The notes below the pieces were generated by a model. The model was given only the letters and a program-made list of their open reading frames with translations, had not been told where the DNA came from and made no database searches. A program made the translations under genes and the position numbers. DNA of 64,000 nt, taken from positions 124,001-188,000 of the forward strand of contig JARKND010000005.1 of NCBI GenBank assembly GCA_029309925.1, written 5' to 3'. The number at the start of each line of letters is the position of its first letter. Position 1 is the stretch's first letter. Of the stretch, positions 17,843-25,817 are shown piece by piece. Source of the stretch: Fulvivirgaceae bacterium JP3-4 (GTDB taxonomy: Bacteria; Bacteroidota; Bacteroidia; Cytophagales; Cyclobacteriaceae).

Positions 17843-18802
17843 TTAATGACGATATCGAGGCGTCCGGACGACCTTTTTGCCGCTGTTTATCGTCACGGGC
17901 AACTGGTAGCTCACCATCAACTCGTGCGAAAAGTTTTCTTTCGCTTCCTGATCCTTCACAACAACATCTATGGCGTAGCCAAATCTTAATGACCGGTCTT
18001 TCAGGAAGCTGTAGCCCAAAAGAACGTTTGCAGCCTCTGATTGTCTAAACGCTAAGCCGCCCCACATCTTATCTTTCAGGGTGGCAATTATTCCCAGATC
18101 GAAAGAATATTCTTTAAAATCTGTTTTAACCAGGACGGTTGGATTGATCTTGAGGTCAAAGTTGACTTCATAATAATATCCGGCAGTCAGGTTCATGTGG
18201 TTCTGCAGTGCGTTGCGTGCCTGGCTCACACCGAAATCGAACTCGGCTTTCGTGAGGTGATTCATACCAATGCCGACATAGTATTTTTCAGCGCGGTAAA
18301 AAACGCCAACACCAACGTCAGGACGGATTTGAGAATCTTTGCCAGATTTTCCAGCAAGCAATGGATCGTCAGGCTGGATGGCGCGATACATTTCATAATC
18401 GATTGCCTGCGAGTAAGCGCCTACTTTAATACCGAAACTTAATTTTGAATCTTTGATACCCAGGTGATAAGCATACATGGCCTGGAGCTCATTGTTCGTT
18501 TGCGGGCCGAGGCGGTCAGATGTGATGTATCCTCCAAATCCACTCTTCAGTTTGTAGATAGGTGTGTTAAAACTCACCATGCTTGTTGCAGGTGCACCTC
18601 CGTCACCAAAACTCGACTGGTAGCCCAACCATTGCGCACGGTGAAACACAGTGACCTGTGTAATCCCATCCACACCAGCATACGCAGGAGTAAGGAAGAG
18701 GTTGTTGAACATGTACTGCGTAAACTGAGGATCCTGTTGAGCATGGGTCGGCATGGTCAGGCTGAGGATAAGCAGAGCAGTATAAAAAGTGCGCTTCAGC
18801 AT
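17843..18802 (-). CDS. PorP/SprF-family outer-membrane protein
   Basis: The 319-residue product has a signal peptide (MLKRTFYTALLIL ... THAQQ). The PorP/SprF hallmark follows at once (DPQFTQYMFNNLFLTPAYAG), with alternating beta-strand patterns to the C-terminus, consistent with a small outer-membrane barrel. Family members anchor type IX cargo or filament adhesins at the cell surface. Its place directly before gldK matches the porP-porK-porL-porM-porN order. The ATG at 18802 was chosen over an upstream TTG because it gives a proper signal peptide. Whether it is PorP itself or an SprF paralogue cannot be settled here. Confidence 0.9.
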   Translation of the reverse strand: MLKRTFYTALLILSLTMPTHAQQDPQFTQYMFNNLFLTPAYAGVDGITQVTVFHRAQWLGYQSSFGDGGAPATSMVSFNTPIYKLKSGFGGYITSDRLGPQTNNELQAMYAYHLGIKDSKLSFGIKVGAYSQAIDYEMYRAIQPDDPLLAGKSGKDSQIRPDVGVGVFYRAEKYYVGIGMNHLTKAEFDFGVSQARNALQNHMNLTAGYYYEVNFDLKINPTVLVKTDFKEYSFDLGIIATLKDKMWGGLAFRQSEAANVLLGYSFLKDRSLRFGYAIDVVVKDQEAKENFSHELMVSYQLPVTINSGKKVVRTPRYRH

Positions 18803-18914
18803 TAAGGTGAAAAAATAGGATTTAAAGTAAGCCTTTTTTTTCGAGACTTTCAACGGGGATGTAATTAAAGTGTAATTAATGTAACACTTTGCTAATCTCC
18901 AATGAATGAAGGCT

Positions 18915-19691
18915 TTATTTTATCCCGTTTGCTTTTTTGATGTACAACTCCAACGCACCTGTCATCGATGGCGCATTGGGCAGAGGTGCTTCAATATCAA
19001 GGATTAAGCCTGCATCCTTTACCGCTTTCGCAGTAGTAGGACCAAACGCAGCAATGCGTGTATTATTTTGCTTGAATTCGGGGAAATTTACTAGCAGAGA
19101 ATTTATACCTGACGGACTGAAGAACGCGAGTATGTCATAGAACACTTCTTTGAGATCTGAGAGGTCAGCTGCCACGGTGTGGTAGATGATCGCTTCGGTA
19201 TACTGGAACCCGTTGTCCTTTAAAAAATCTGGGATGTCATTCTTGCGAATGTCAGAGCAAGGGAAAAGGTACTTTTCGTTCTTATGCTTCTTCAAAATTT
19301 CCAGGAGGTCCTGCGCTGTTTTCAGACCTGTGAAAATTTTTCGTTTGCGGATAACGATATATTTCTGAAGATAGTTGGAAGTCTGCTCGGAGATACAAAA
19401 GTATTTCATCTCTGCCGGCATTTCTATTTTCAGCTCCTGGCAGATATGAAAGAAATGATCGACAGCATTCCTGCTGGTGAAGATGATCGCGGTGTGATTG
19501 AGGATCTCGATTTTTTGCTTTCGGAATTCTTTTACCGGAACCGGCTCCACCTGAATAAACGGACGAAAGTCAATCTTTAGGTTGAATTTTTCAGCAAGTT
19601 TTAAGTAAGGAGAATTTGCATCAGCAGGAGCCTCTTGGGTCACCAGGATGCTTTTTACCTTACGCATCCTGTCAGTAGCGATTTCACTCAT
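18915..19691 (-). CDS. hemD: Uroporphyrinogen-III synthase
   Basis: Haem-pathway enzyme that closes hydroxymethylbilane into uroporphyrinogen III with inversion of ring D. The 258-residue product shows the weakly conserved two-lobed HemD pattern: IIFTSRNAVDHFF near residue 70, LFPCSDIRKND near 145, ILAFFSPSGINSLL near 190 and IAAFGPTTAKAVKDAG near 215. It lies 25 nt after the DUF4271 gene on the same strand, probably in one operon. Another haem-related gene, hemW, is divergent across the same promoter region. Confidence 0.88.
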   Translation of the reverse strand: MSEIATDRMRKVKSILVTQEAPADANSPYLKLAEKFNLKIDFRPFIQVEPVPVKEFRKQKIEILNHTAIIFTSRNAVDHFFHICQELKIEMPAEMKYFCISEQTSNYLQKYIVIRKRKIFTGLKTAQDLLEILKKHKNEKYLFPCSDIRKNDIPDFLKDNGFQYTEAIIYHTVAADLSDLKEVFYDILAFFSPSGINSLLVNFPEFKQNNTRIAAFGPTTAKAVKDAGLILDIEAPLPNAPSMTGALELYIKKANGIK

Positions 19692-19716
19692 ATCAGCACG
19701 TAGACAAAAAATTATT

Positions 19717-20808
19717 CTATTGGAAGAGTACCTTGATTGTGATTAGCAACGGTATCAATTCGGTGGCACAAATGTACGAAAATAAATGAAACATCGAGTG
19801 CTCCGTTTTGCCGTTAAGTTTCATGAACACAATAAATATCCAGCCGATCAGCGTTGCCACAATCAGCGAAAGAAACCCTACGAAAATTGTCTCGCTCTGG
19901 CCCCGGAGGATGTAGTAAGAGAACGCAATAGTCGTTGCGCCTCCAAATACAATCAGCATTAAACGCACCCAGTTAAAAAAATGCACGCGCGCCAATCCTT
20001 TCATGTTGAACAGACGCGTGACAATAAAAACGACCACGATCTTGAGAAGGAAAAGTCCGAGAATAAAGGTTGAGAGTTTTATCCACTGCCACACAATTCC
20101 CCCGAAGCTGTCAGCCTGAAACTTCAGCGGCAGTGCATATGCATCGGGGAGATTATAAAGCGTGATCAAAAGATACAATGCGAGTAACATGCTGCAGCCA
20201 ACATAAAACTGAAAATTATTGCTGCTCGTCAGCCGCGCGTTTGATTGTGCATCGTCCGCTTCTCGTGGCGAAAAAATCTTAATAACCGAAAAATAATCGG
20301 AAGCTAGCTTTGGGTTGAGCTGGCTGATCACCAAAAAGAAAATGATGATCAGGAGACCGGAGAGGATGACGAAATCTTTGAAGTCACTTGCCGGCCGGTA
20401 AGGTGGTCCGCTATCTCCACTTCGCACGTTCAGTTTAGAGATGTAAGTGCGCAGTTCGCGGGGGTTAATTTGCTCCTGGTAGATACACGCGATGATCTTG
20501 CCGGCAGCATGCTTCGCTGCCAGACTGTCGATTGAAAAGCCAACGCCTCCGGAAAATTCGCCCGACAACTTTCCGTTCAGAAACAGAAAATACGGACTCG
20601 ATGATTCAATATTTAACTCACCACCGGGATACTTTCCGGCTTCCACTATGAAGTACAGTGTTCTGGCCGTTGCATCCTGATCAAAGGCAACATAATCTCC
20701 GTCTCTGTGTTGAAGCCATTCCGGCTGAAGGTCGAGAATGCTCGATTGACCAAACGAAAGATTACAAGTTGTGGTTATCAGGATCAGGTAAAAAATTATC
20801 CGGCTCAT
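19717..20808 (-). CDS. DUF4271 membrane protein
   Basis: A 363-residue protein with a signal peptide (MSRIIFYLILITTT ... SFGQ) and an extracytoplasmic beta-rich region (about 25-150). At least six membrane helices fill the C-terminal half (for example FVILSGLLIIIFFLVIS and FVGFLSLIVATLIGWIFIV). The overall form fits the DUF4271 family of Bacteroidota, whose function is unknown. It sits directly upstream of hemD, as often seen in this phylum. The start is the ATG at 20808. A longer opening to 20931 runs through the hemW start and is unlikely. Confidence 0.75.
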   Translation of the reverse strand: MSRIIFYLILITTTCNLSFGQSSILDLQPEWLQHRDGDYVAFDQDATARTLYFIVEAGKYPGGELNIESSSPYFLFLNGKLSGEFSGGVGFSIDSLAAKHAAGKIIACIYQEQINPRELRTYISKLNVRSGDSGPPYRPASDFKDFVILSGLLIIIFFLVISQLNPKLASDYFSVIKIFSPREADDAQSNARLTSSNNFQFYVGCSMLLALYLLITLYNLPDAYALPLKFQADSFGGIVWQWIKLSTFILGLFLLKIVVVFIVTRLFNMKGLARVHFFNWVRLMLIVFGGATTIAFSYYILRGQSETIFVGFLSLIVATLIGWIFIVFMKLNGKTEHSMFHLFSYICATELIPLLITIKVLFQ

Positions 20809-20813
20809 TCCTG

Positions 20814-20821
20814 CAAAACTA
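20814..20821 (-). promoter_or_regulatory. Candidate -7 element, DUF4271-hemD operon
   Basis: TAGTTTTG on the minus strand fits TAnnTTTG exactly and ends only 5 nt before the ATG at 20808, implying a message with almost no 5' leader. The -33 region is weak. It lies back to back with the hemW promoter. Confidence 0.4.
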
Positions 20822-20827
20822 ATTGAA

Positions 20828-20859
20828 TTGTATTCATTGTTGAAATGAACGTAAGTTTG
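20828..20859 (+). promoter_or_regulatory. hemW promoter
   Basis: TTG (20828-20830), a 21-nt spacer, then TAAGTTTG (20852-20859), a close match to the Bacteroidota sigma-A promoter (TTTG / TAnnTTTG). It ends 9 nt before the hemW ATG at 20869 and overlaps the alternative ATG at 20845, which argues against that earlier start. Confidence 0.6.
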
Positions 20860-20868
20860 CTTGATTTT

Positions 20869-21999
20869 ATGGCAGGAATTTATTTTCACATACCGTTTTG
20901 TAAACAAGCTTGTCGTTACTGCGACTTTCATTTTTCGACTAACCGTTCGATCCAGACGGAAATGGTAGCGGGCATGCGTACGGAGCTACGGTTGCAGCGC
21001 GATTACCTTGGCGGTGAAAAAATCGAAACGATTTATTATGGGGGAGGAACACCTTCTCTTCTTAATGGTGGAGAACTGAAGTCGCTGCTCGAGGATGTGC
21101 ATTCATTGTTTCAGGTTTCTGGTACGGCCGAGGTCACGCTCGAAGCCAACCCTGACGACCTCACTGCTGTTAAGTTACGAGAACTGCGCGACTCTGGTGT
21201 CAATCGACTGAGTATTGGCATCCAATCCTTCCAGGACTCTGTGCTCGCGTTTCTCAATCGCGCACATAATTCAACGAGTGCCTTTGAATGTGTAGACGCC
21301 AGCCGCAACGTTGGTTTTAACAATATCAGCATTGATCTCATATACGCGATTCCCGGGCAGACTGAAAGGGAGTGGATTGAAAATATCCGGCACGCGGTTG
21401 CGCTTAATCCCGAACACATTTCTGCATACAATCTCACGATCGAGCCGCAGACTGTGTTTGGCAATTGGAACAAAAAAGGGCGGCTTTCACCGATGCCGGA
21501 TGATCATGCTGCGCACCAGCTTGAACTCCTCATCGAAGTCCTTGGTGATGCCGGCTACCAGCAATACGAGGTTTCAAATTTTGCAAAGCCAGGCTTTGAA
21601 TCGCGGCACAACAGCAGTTACTGGCAACGCAGGAAATACCTTGGCATTGGACCTAGTGCACACTCGTACAATGGAAAGTCGCGGCAGTTCAATATCCGGA
21701 ACAATCATCTCTACGTAAAATCGCTTAAGGAAGGAAACTTACCTTTCGAACATGAAGTGTTGACGCGCGATGACCAGGTGAATGAATATCTCCTCACTAC
21801 CCTTCGCACGCGCTGGGGTGCAGACCTTGAAGTTATGATTCACGACTACCACTATGATCTGCTCGAAGAACAAAAAGATTATATCAACACGCTGGTTTCG
21901 AAGGAACTGGCCGTTATCGAAGGTCATTCGTTGAAGCTCACACCGAAAGGTAAAATGATGGCAGACAGAATTTCGTCAGACCTTTTTTTAATTTCCTAA
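20869..21999 (+). CDS. hemW: HemW-family radical SAM protein
   Basis: HemW is a radical-SAM haem chaperone related to oxygen-independent coproporphyrinogen oxidase (HemN) and often misnamed as it. The 376-residue product opens MAGIYFHIPFCKQ. The Cx3CxxC cluster motif (CKQACRYC) binds the [4Fe-4S] centre, followed by YYGGGTPSLL, TLEANPDDL, GVNRLSIGIQSF and ISAYNLTIEP, all typical of HemW. The extra N-terminal cysteine present in true HemN is absent. The ATG at 20869 is preferred over one at 20845 because a promoter -7 element lies between them. Confidence 0.92.
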   Translation: MAGIYFHIPFCKQACRYCDFHFSTNRSIQTEMVAGMRTELRLQRDYLGGEKIETIYYGGGTPSLLNGGELKSLLEDVHSLFQVSGTAEVTLEANPDDLTAVKLRELRDSGVNRLSIGIQSFQDSVLAFLNRAHNSTSAFECVDASRNVGFNNISIDLIYAIPGQTEREWIENIRHAVALNPEHISAYNLTIEPQTVFGNWNKKGRLSPMPDDHAAHQLELLIEVLGDAGYQQYEVSNFAKPGFESRHNSSYWQRRKYLGIGPSAHSYNGKSRQFNIRNNHLYVKSLKEGNLPFEHEVLTRDDQVNEYLLTTLRTRWGADLEVMIHDYHYDLLEEQKDYINTLVSKELAVIEGHSLKLTPKGKMMADRISSDLFLIS

Positions 22000-22053
22000 A
22001 GCTGTATTGTTTCGTTATCCTTTTCGTATTTTTCGCATTGCTAAATCAACCCC

Positions 22054-22422
22054 ATGAAGTCTGCTGAAGAAAAGAAGGTCTACATGCTTCTGAAGTCTGT
22101 GATCTTTCATTATCACGGTCTGGATGAAGACGAAAAAGTAGACCTCGAAAGAACAGCAGAAGAGCTTGACGCGCGGGATGAACACAAGTGGGCACTTGAC
22201 TTCATTGCCGAAGATTACCTGACTGCTTTTGAGCGCGCACGCACCTACCTCAACAACATTATTGGCGATTATCCAAAAAACAAACGCATTGATCTGATCC
22301 ACATGGTCTGGCAGGCGAACAACCTGAAAGGCTATGTGACGGAAATGGAAGCTACCGCGATGCTGAAGCTGGCGAAGGATTGGAATGTGCAGAAGGAGAT
22401 GATTGAGCTCGTGCTTAAATAG
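22054..22422 (+). CDS. Small helical protein of unknown function (TerB-like?)
   Basis: A 122-residue acidic, all-helical soluble protein without signal peptide or membrane segment. The C-terminal half (IDLIHMVWQANNLKGYVTEM, then EATAMLKLAKDW) vaguely recalls the TerB/DjlA-type helical fold, in which an acidic residue near a Gly precedes a conserved Glu, but this is a weak impression. It stands alone, 54 nt after hemW and before a repeat island. Real gene: good length, ordinary composition, ATG start. Function not recognised. Confidence 0.65.
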   Translation: MKSAEEKKVYMLLKSVIFHYHGLDEDEKVDLERTAEELDARDEHKWALDFIAEDYLTAFERARTYLNNIIGDYPKNKRIDLIHMVWQANNLKGYVTEMEATAMLKLAKDWNVQKEMIELVLK

Positions 22423-22456
22423 CGCTTCAGAACCTCAACTGTATCCGGACGTGACC

Positions 22457-22645
22457 GGGCTGCAAGTTACACGCTGCAAGCTTCAAGCCTGGACATCCCA
22501 ACTTTAAATTTCCGGACTTTGAAGTCGCACTGAATAGACTTGTAGCTTGAAGCTTGCGGCTTGCAGCTACTCCTTCACGCCTGGAAGTCAAAGTTTGAAT
22601 TACCATCACAGAGACGTGAAGCGTGTGGCGTGCAGCGTGAAGCGT
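22457..22645. repeat. Compound period-7 repeat island (two different words)
   Basis: Arm 1 (about 22457-22490, 7-mers of type gctgcaa/gcttcaa) has an inverted partner at about 22541-22570 (gcttgaa/gcttgca). A second array (about 22614-22645) uses another word, gcgtgaa/gcgtgtg/gcgtgca, with a short inverted match (cttcacgc) near 22573. The second array touches the stop codon of the GH130-like gene (22645). About 190 bp in all; no gene seen. Confidence 0.65.
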
Positions 22646-23760
22646 TAATCCTTGACGGCTACCGCTATCTTCGAATCCGCTGTTCCATAGTAAAGAAACC
22701 ACTTCCCCTGAAACGGCACCAGTCCTTCAAGGAAGCAAACCCGATTCACCTGCCCTGTGATTTCATAGTCTTTGTCAGGACGCATAAAATCTTTTTCGAG
22801 GCGGTCGATCAATTTTGATGGATCATTTTTATCGAAGAGTGCCTGGCCTGCGCAATATGCTCCTTTCGGTATGGCAGGGTCACCGACCGAATCATGATTC
22901 ATGCTGTTGTAGATCAGAAGAATTCCTTTCTGGTGCGACAATGCATATGGTCCGCTCTCCACGAGTCGGCTGTCGAAATATTTTTCACGAGGCTTGAGAA
23001 CGGAAAGCAGTTTACCATTCTCTTCAAGTGGCGTCCAGTGGATGAGGTCATCGGAGGTTGCCATAAAAAGATCAGTGTCTCCGAAGTACATCCAGTATTT
23101 GCCGTTGATCTTTTTTGCAACGATGCGCGATCCGTTCTGCTCCGCGACAATGGCTCCCGACTTGCTCCACGTATCCTTATATTTTCCGCGCAACACCAGG
23201 CCGTGTTTGGTCCAGGTCTTCAGATCTGGTGAAGATGCAACGAGCAGTCGTGCGGTCTGGCCGTCATAACCGGTATACGTGAGAATATATTTTCCGTCTT
23301 CACTTTCAACTACGCGCGGATCTTCTACGCCTCCCTCCCATTCGTAAATTTTGAGACTGTCGTTGGAGGGGAAAAAGACGGGCTCTTTCATTTTCGTGAA
23401 GTGTAAACCATCATCGCTCACGGCAAGTCCGAGGCGCGACACCCCGGCATGTTTTCCTACTTTGTCTTCAGCCCTGAACAACAAATAAACTTTATTGTCG
23501 CGGACAATAGCCGCAGGATTGAACACGTCTTTTTCATCCCATTTGACCTGGCGTTTCCAGATGGGATCGCGGAATGTATTTTCGCCTGGCAGCAAAACGG
23601 GGTTGACGCTATCGACTTTTACAAAAGGTAACATCGCCCATGAAGTATCGCGTGCCGGCACGGAAGCTTGCGTTTCTTCGGTTGCTGTTTTTTTCTGGCA
23701 GGAGAACAGCGCAGATGAAAAAAGAAAGAGCAATACGACCGCTTTAGTAATTCGATGCAT
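22645..23760 (-). CDS. GH130-like glycosidase/phosphorylase lipoprotein
   Basis: A 371-residue lipoprotein (signal peptide to lipobox LFSC) with a five-bladed beta-propeller pattern: FRDPIWKRQVKWDEKDVFNP, VYLLFRAED, GGVEDPRVVESEDGKYILTY and WFLYYGTADSKIAVA. The motifs FNPAA, FRAED and EDPR resemble GH130, a family of mannoside phosphorylases and hydrolases, with a related GH43/68 fold as the alternative. Members near here act on beta-mannosides, but the substrate cannot be read from sequence. It probably faces the periplasm or outer membrane. No susC/susD or other glycan genes are next to it. Confidence 0.75.
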   Translation of the reverse strand: MHRITKAVVLLFLFSSALFSCQKKTATEETQASVPARDTSWAMLPFVKVDSVNPVLLPGENTFRDPIWKRQVKWDEKDVFNPAAIVRDNKVYLLFRAEDKVGKHAGVSRLGLAVSDDGLHFTKMKEPVFFPSNDSLKIYEWEGGVEDPRVVESEDGKYILTYTGYDGQTARLLVASSPDLKTWTKHGLVLRGKYKDTWSKSGAIVAEQNGSRIVAKKINGKYWMYFGDTDLFMATSDDLIHWTPLEENGKLLSVLKPREKYFDSRLVESGPYALSHQKGILLIYNSMNHDSVGDPAIPKGAYCAGQALFDKNDPSKLIDRLEKDFMRPDKDYEITGQVNRVCFLEGLVPFQGKWFLYYGTADSKIAVAVKD

Positions 23761-23816
23761 GATTTGTATATTTCGCAGTTAAGTTTCGTACAGCAGTACG
23801 ACTTCACAATTTAGAA

Positions 23817-23824
23817 TAGATTTG
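23817..23824 (+). promoter_or_regulatory. Candidate -7 element, LOG-family gene
   Basis: TAGATTTG fits TAnnTTTG and lies about 42 nt before the ATG at 23867. No clear -33 element at the right distance, so support is limited. Confidence 0.3.
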
Positions 23825-23866
23825 CGATCAATCAACCAAATGACCCCCTGCCACGCAGAATTTTTT

Positions 23867-24619
23867 ATGAAAACAAGGAAGAAAAAAATAGATGACGACC
23901 TTTTACAGAAAGCATTAGAAGAAGAGAACCGGATCCGGACAGCTTTCAAGGATAAAGACTGGGCTGAGATCAAAGGTGCGAACAGCTGGATGATCTTCAA
24001 GGTGATGTCGGAATTTGTTGAGGGTATGGAAAAGCTCGCCAAGATCGGTCCATGTGTGACGATCTTCGGTTCTGCGCGCACAAAACCTTCAAACGTCTAC
24101 TACAAGATGGCGGAAGAAATTGCCTTCAAACTTGTACAGCACGGCTATGGTGTGATCACCGGTGGCGGTCCAGGTATCATGGAGGCTGGTAACAAAGGCG
24201 CGCATCGTGCCGGAGGAAAGTCGGTGGGGTTGAATATTTTTCTCCCGTTCGAGCAGGCCGGAAACATTTACATCGACAAGGACAAACTGATCACGTTTGA
24301 TTATTTCTTCGTACGGAAAGTCATGTTCGTGAAATATTCGCAGGGATTTATCGTGATGCCGGGAGGATTCGGTACGCTGGACGAACTCACCGAAGCGCTG
24401 ACGCTGATCCAGACGAAAAAGATCGGACGTTTCCCGATTGTCATGGTTGGAAAGAAATACTGGTCGGGTCTCGTTGACTGGATCAAGAAGGTTCTGATCA
24501 CTGAAAAGATGATCAATGGCGAGGACATGAATTTATTCAGCGTTGTTGATACACCGGAAGATGCTGTGAAGGTGATCGATGAATTCTACTCAAAGTATTT
24601 GCTGTCACCAAACTTCTGA
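23867..24619 (+). CDS. LOG-family protein (TIGR00730-type nucleotide phosphoribohydrolase)
   Basis: A 250-residue Rossmann-like protein of the LOG family, whose characterised members cleave cytokinin riboside monophosphates or other nucleoside monophosphates to free base and ribose 5-phosphate. Both active-site motifs are present: GGGPGIMEAGNKGA (about residue 100) and PGGFGTLDELTE (about residue 163). An N-terminal helical extension (1-60) precedes FGSARTKP, as in the longer bacterial subgroup. The ATG at 23867 is preferred. The frame is open to a TTG at 23822 that overlaps the candidate promoter. The physiological substrate is unknown. Confidence 0.88.
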   Translation: MKTRKKKIDDDLLQKALEEENRIRTAFKDKDWAEIKGANSWMIFKVMSEFVEGMEKLAKIGPCVTIFGSARTKPSNVYYKMAEEIAFKLVQHGYGVITGGGPGIMEAGNKGAHRAGGKSVGLNIFLPFEQAGNIYIDKDKLITFDYFFVRKVMFVKYSQGFIVMPGGFGTLDELTEALTLIQTKKIGRFPIVMVGKKYWSGLVDWIKKVLITEKMINGEDMNLFSVVDTPEDAVKVIDEFYSKYLLSPNF

Positions 24620-24691
24620 TGTGTGCCGGAGCAGGGCATGATTATAACGGTAGGCATACCCGCTATCATCAGACATTAAAAATTTTAGCTC

Positions 24692-25630
24692 ATGAAGGAT
24701 CTGAACACATTTTTGGGGATTTCGTGCCTCATTATTTTGTTCGCATATATTGTTTTTAACGAAAGTCGGGATCATACATCACCAACAATGATGTCCGATG
24801 AGGAAGTTGCTGCACCGGAATATGTGATGGATGACAGTCCTCTTCCTGCGATATCGTTTGACGTTCCTGAAAACGCAACGTTCGCGGGTGAGCCCATGCC
24901 GTTGCACCTGCCTGATGTAAAAGAACGCCTTGATAAAGAGCTCCAGATCAACACCTATTTTCACAGTAACACGATCTTCCTCATCAAACGCGCAAAGCGC
25001 TGGCTGCCGCAGATCGAGAAGATCCTGAAAGAACACAACATCCCCGAAGACTTTAAATATCTTCCGCTGATTGAAAGCAACCTCATGAACGTTATCTCTC
25101 CAGCGGAGGCGGTGGGCTACTGGCAAATTCTCAAAACGTCTGGAAAGGAATTCGGGCTCGAGATCTCCAATGAAGTGGATGAACGCTATGATCCGTTGAA
25201 GGCTACGGTAGCAGCCTGCAAATATCTGAACCAGGCTTATCGCAAGTTTGGAAGCTGGACACTGGTTGCTGCATCCTACAACCGCGGAATGGCCGGCATC
25301 GAGCGCGCGATCGAAAATCAGGGAGAAAAAAATTATTACGACCTCTTCCTCAATGAAGAAACTTCGCGCTATGTTTTCAGGATTGTGGCGATCAAGGAGA
25401 TCATTGAAAATCCTTCGCGATATGGATTTCGGGTGAATCCAAAGCACATGTACCAGGAAGAAGCATTGCGCTACGTTGAAGTTGACGAGACGGTAAAAGA
25501 TCTTGTTGCTTTCGCGAAACAAAATGGAAGCAATTACAAGCTGATCAAGAGACATAATCCGTGGTTGAGAGATGACAGGCTCACGGTGAAGAAAGGGAAG
25601 CGGTATCGGATTGCTATTCCTGGTAACTAA
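24692..25630 (+). CDS. Membrane-anchored lytic transglycosylase (SLT/GH23)
   Basis: A peptidoglycan-cleaving lytic transglycosylase of 312 residues. An N-terminal hydrophobic segment (about 7-22) acts as anchor or uncleaved signal. After a linker, the SLT domain spans about 105-250. The catalytic Glu is in LPLIESNL, with EAVGYWQIL replacing the common GLWQF, and AASYNRGMAGIERA. The C-terminal part (about 255-312) resembles a single degenerate LysM-like segment ending RYRIAIPGN. MltD-type proteins usually have more LysM repeats, so this is a short form. A heptamer repeat array begins right after the stop. Confidence 0.85.
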   Translation: MKDLNTFLGISCLIILFAYIVFNESRDHTSPTMMSDEEVAAPEYVMDDSPLPAISFDVPENATFAGEPMPLHLPDVKERLDKELQINTYFHSNTIFLIKRAKRWLPQIEKILKEHNIPEDFKYLPLIESNLMNVISPAEAVGYWQILKTSGKEFGLEISNEVDERYDPLKATVAACKYLNQAYRKFGSWTLVAASYNRGMAGIERAIENQGEKNYYDLFLNEETSRYVFRIVAIKEIIENPSRYGFRVNPKHMYQEEALRYVEVDETVKDLVAFAKQNGSNYKLIKRHNPWLRDDRLTVKKGKRYRIAIPGN

Positions 25631-25631
25631 G

Positions 25632-25805
25632 TAAGATTTAAGATTTAAGATTTAAGATTTAAGATTTAAGATTTAAGATTTTAGATTTAAGATTTTAGAT
25701 TTGGTGCCTGGTCATTCGTTTGCCAACAACATTGACGAATAATTTAATGATGGATAATCGTCCGCAAGGCGCGGACTAAAATCTAAAATCTCAAATCTCA
25801 ATTCA
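25632..25805. repeat. AT-rich period-7 inverted-arm repeat island
   Basis: The left arm (about 25632-25703) is the cleanest array in the window: about ten copies of the 7-mer taagatt (variants ttagatt), the first ones perfect. The right arm (about 25777-25805) is the inverted form (taaaatc/tcaaatc). The core is about 73 bp and contains a small hairpin, GTCCGC / GCGGAC (25760-25776). The right arm ends about 12 nt before the next start codon. Confidence 0.85.
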
Positions 25806-25817
25806 TAAATCGTTCTC

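Noticed and set aside
22457-22645. Insertion sequence or MITE remnant
   Set aside because: No transposase frame, target duplication or shared terminal sequence between islands; the words differ from site to site.
23779-23866. Upstream start for the LOG-family gene at 23822 or 23840
   Set aside because: The TTG overlaps a promoter-like element, and conserved sequence begins after the ATG at 23867.
25760-25776. Shared sequence CCGCAAGGCGCG with about 42201-42212
   Set aside because: Only two short copies, explained by chance in GC-rich gaps.
25632-25805. CRISPR-like array
   Set aside because: Units are contiguous 7-mers without spacers, and no cas genes are in the window.
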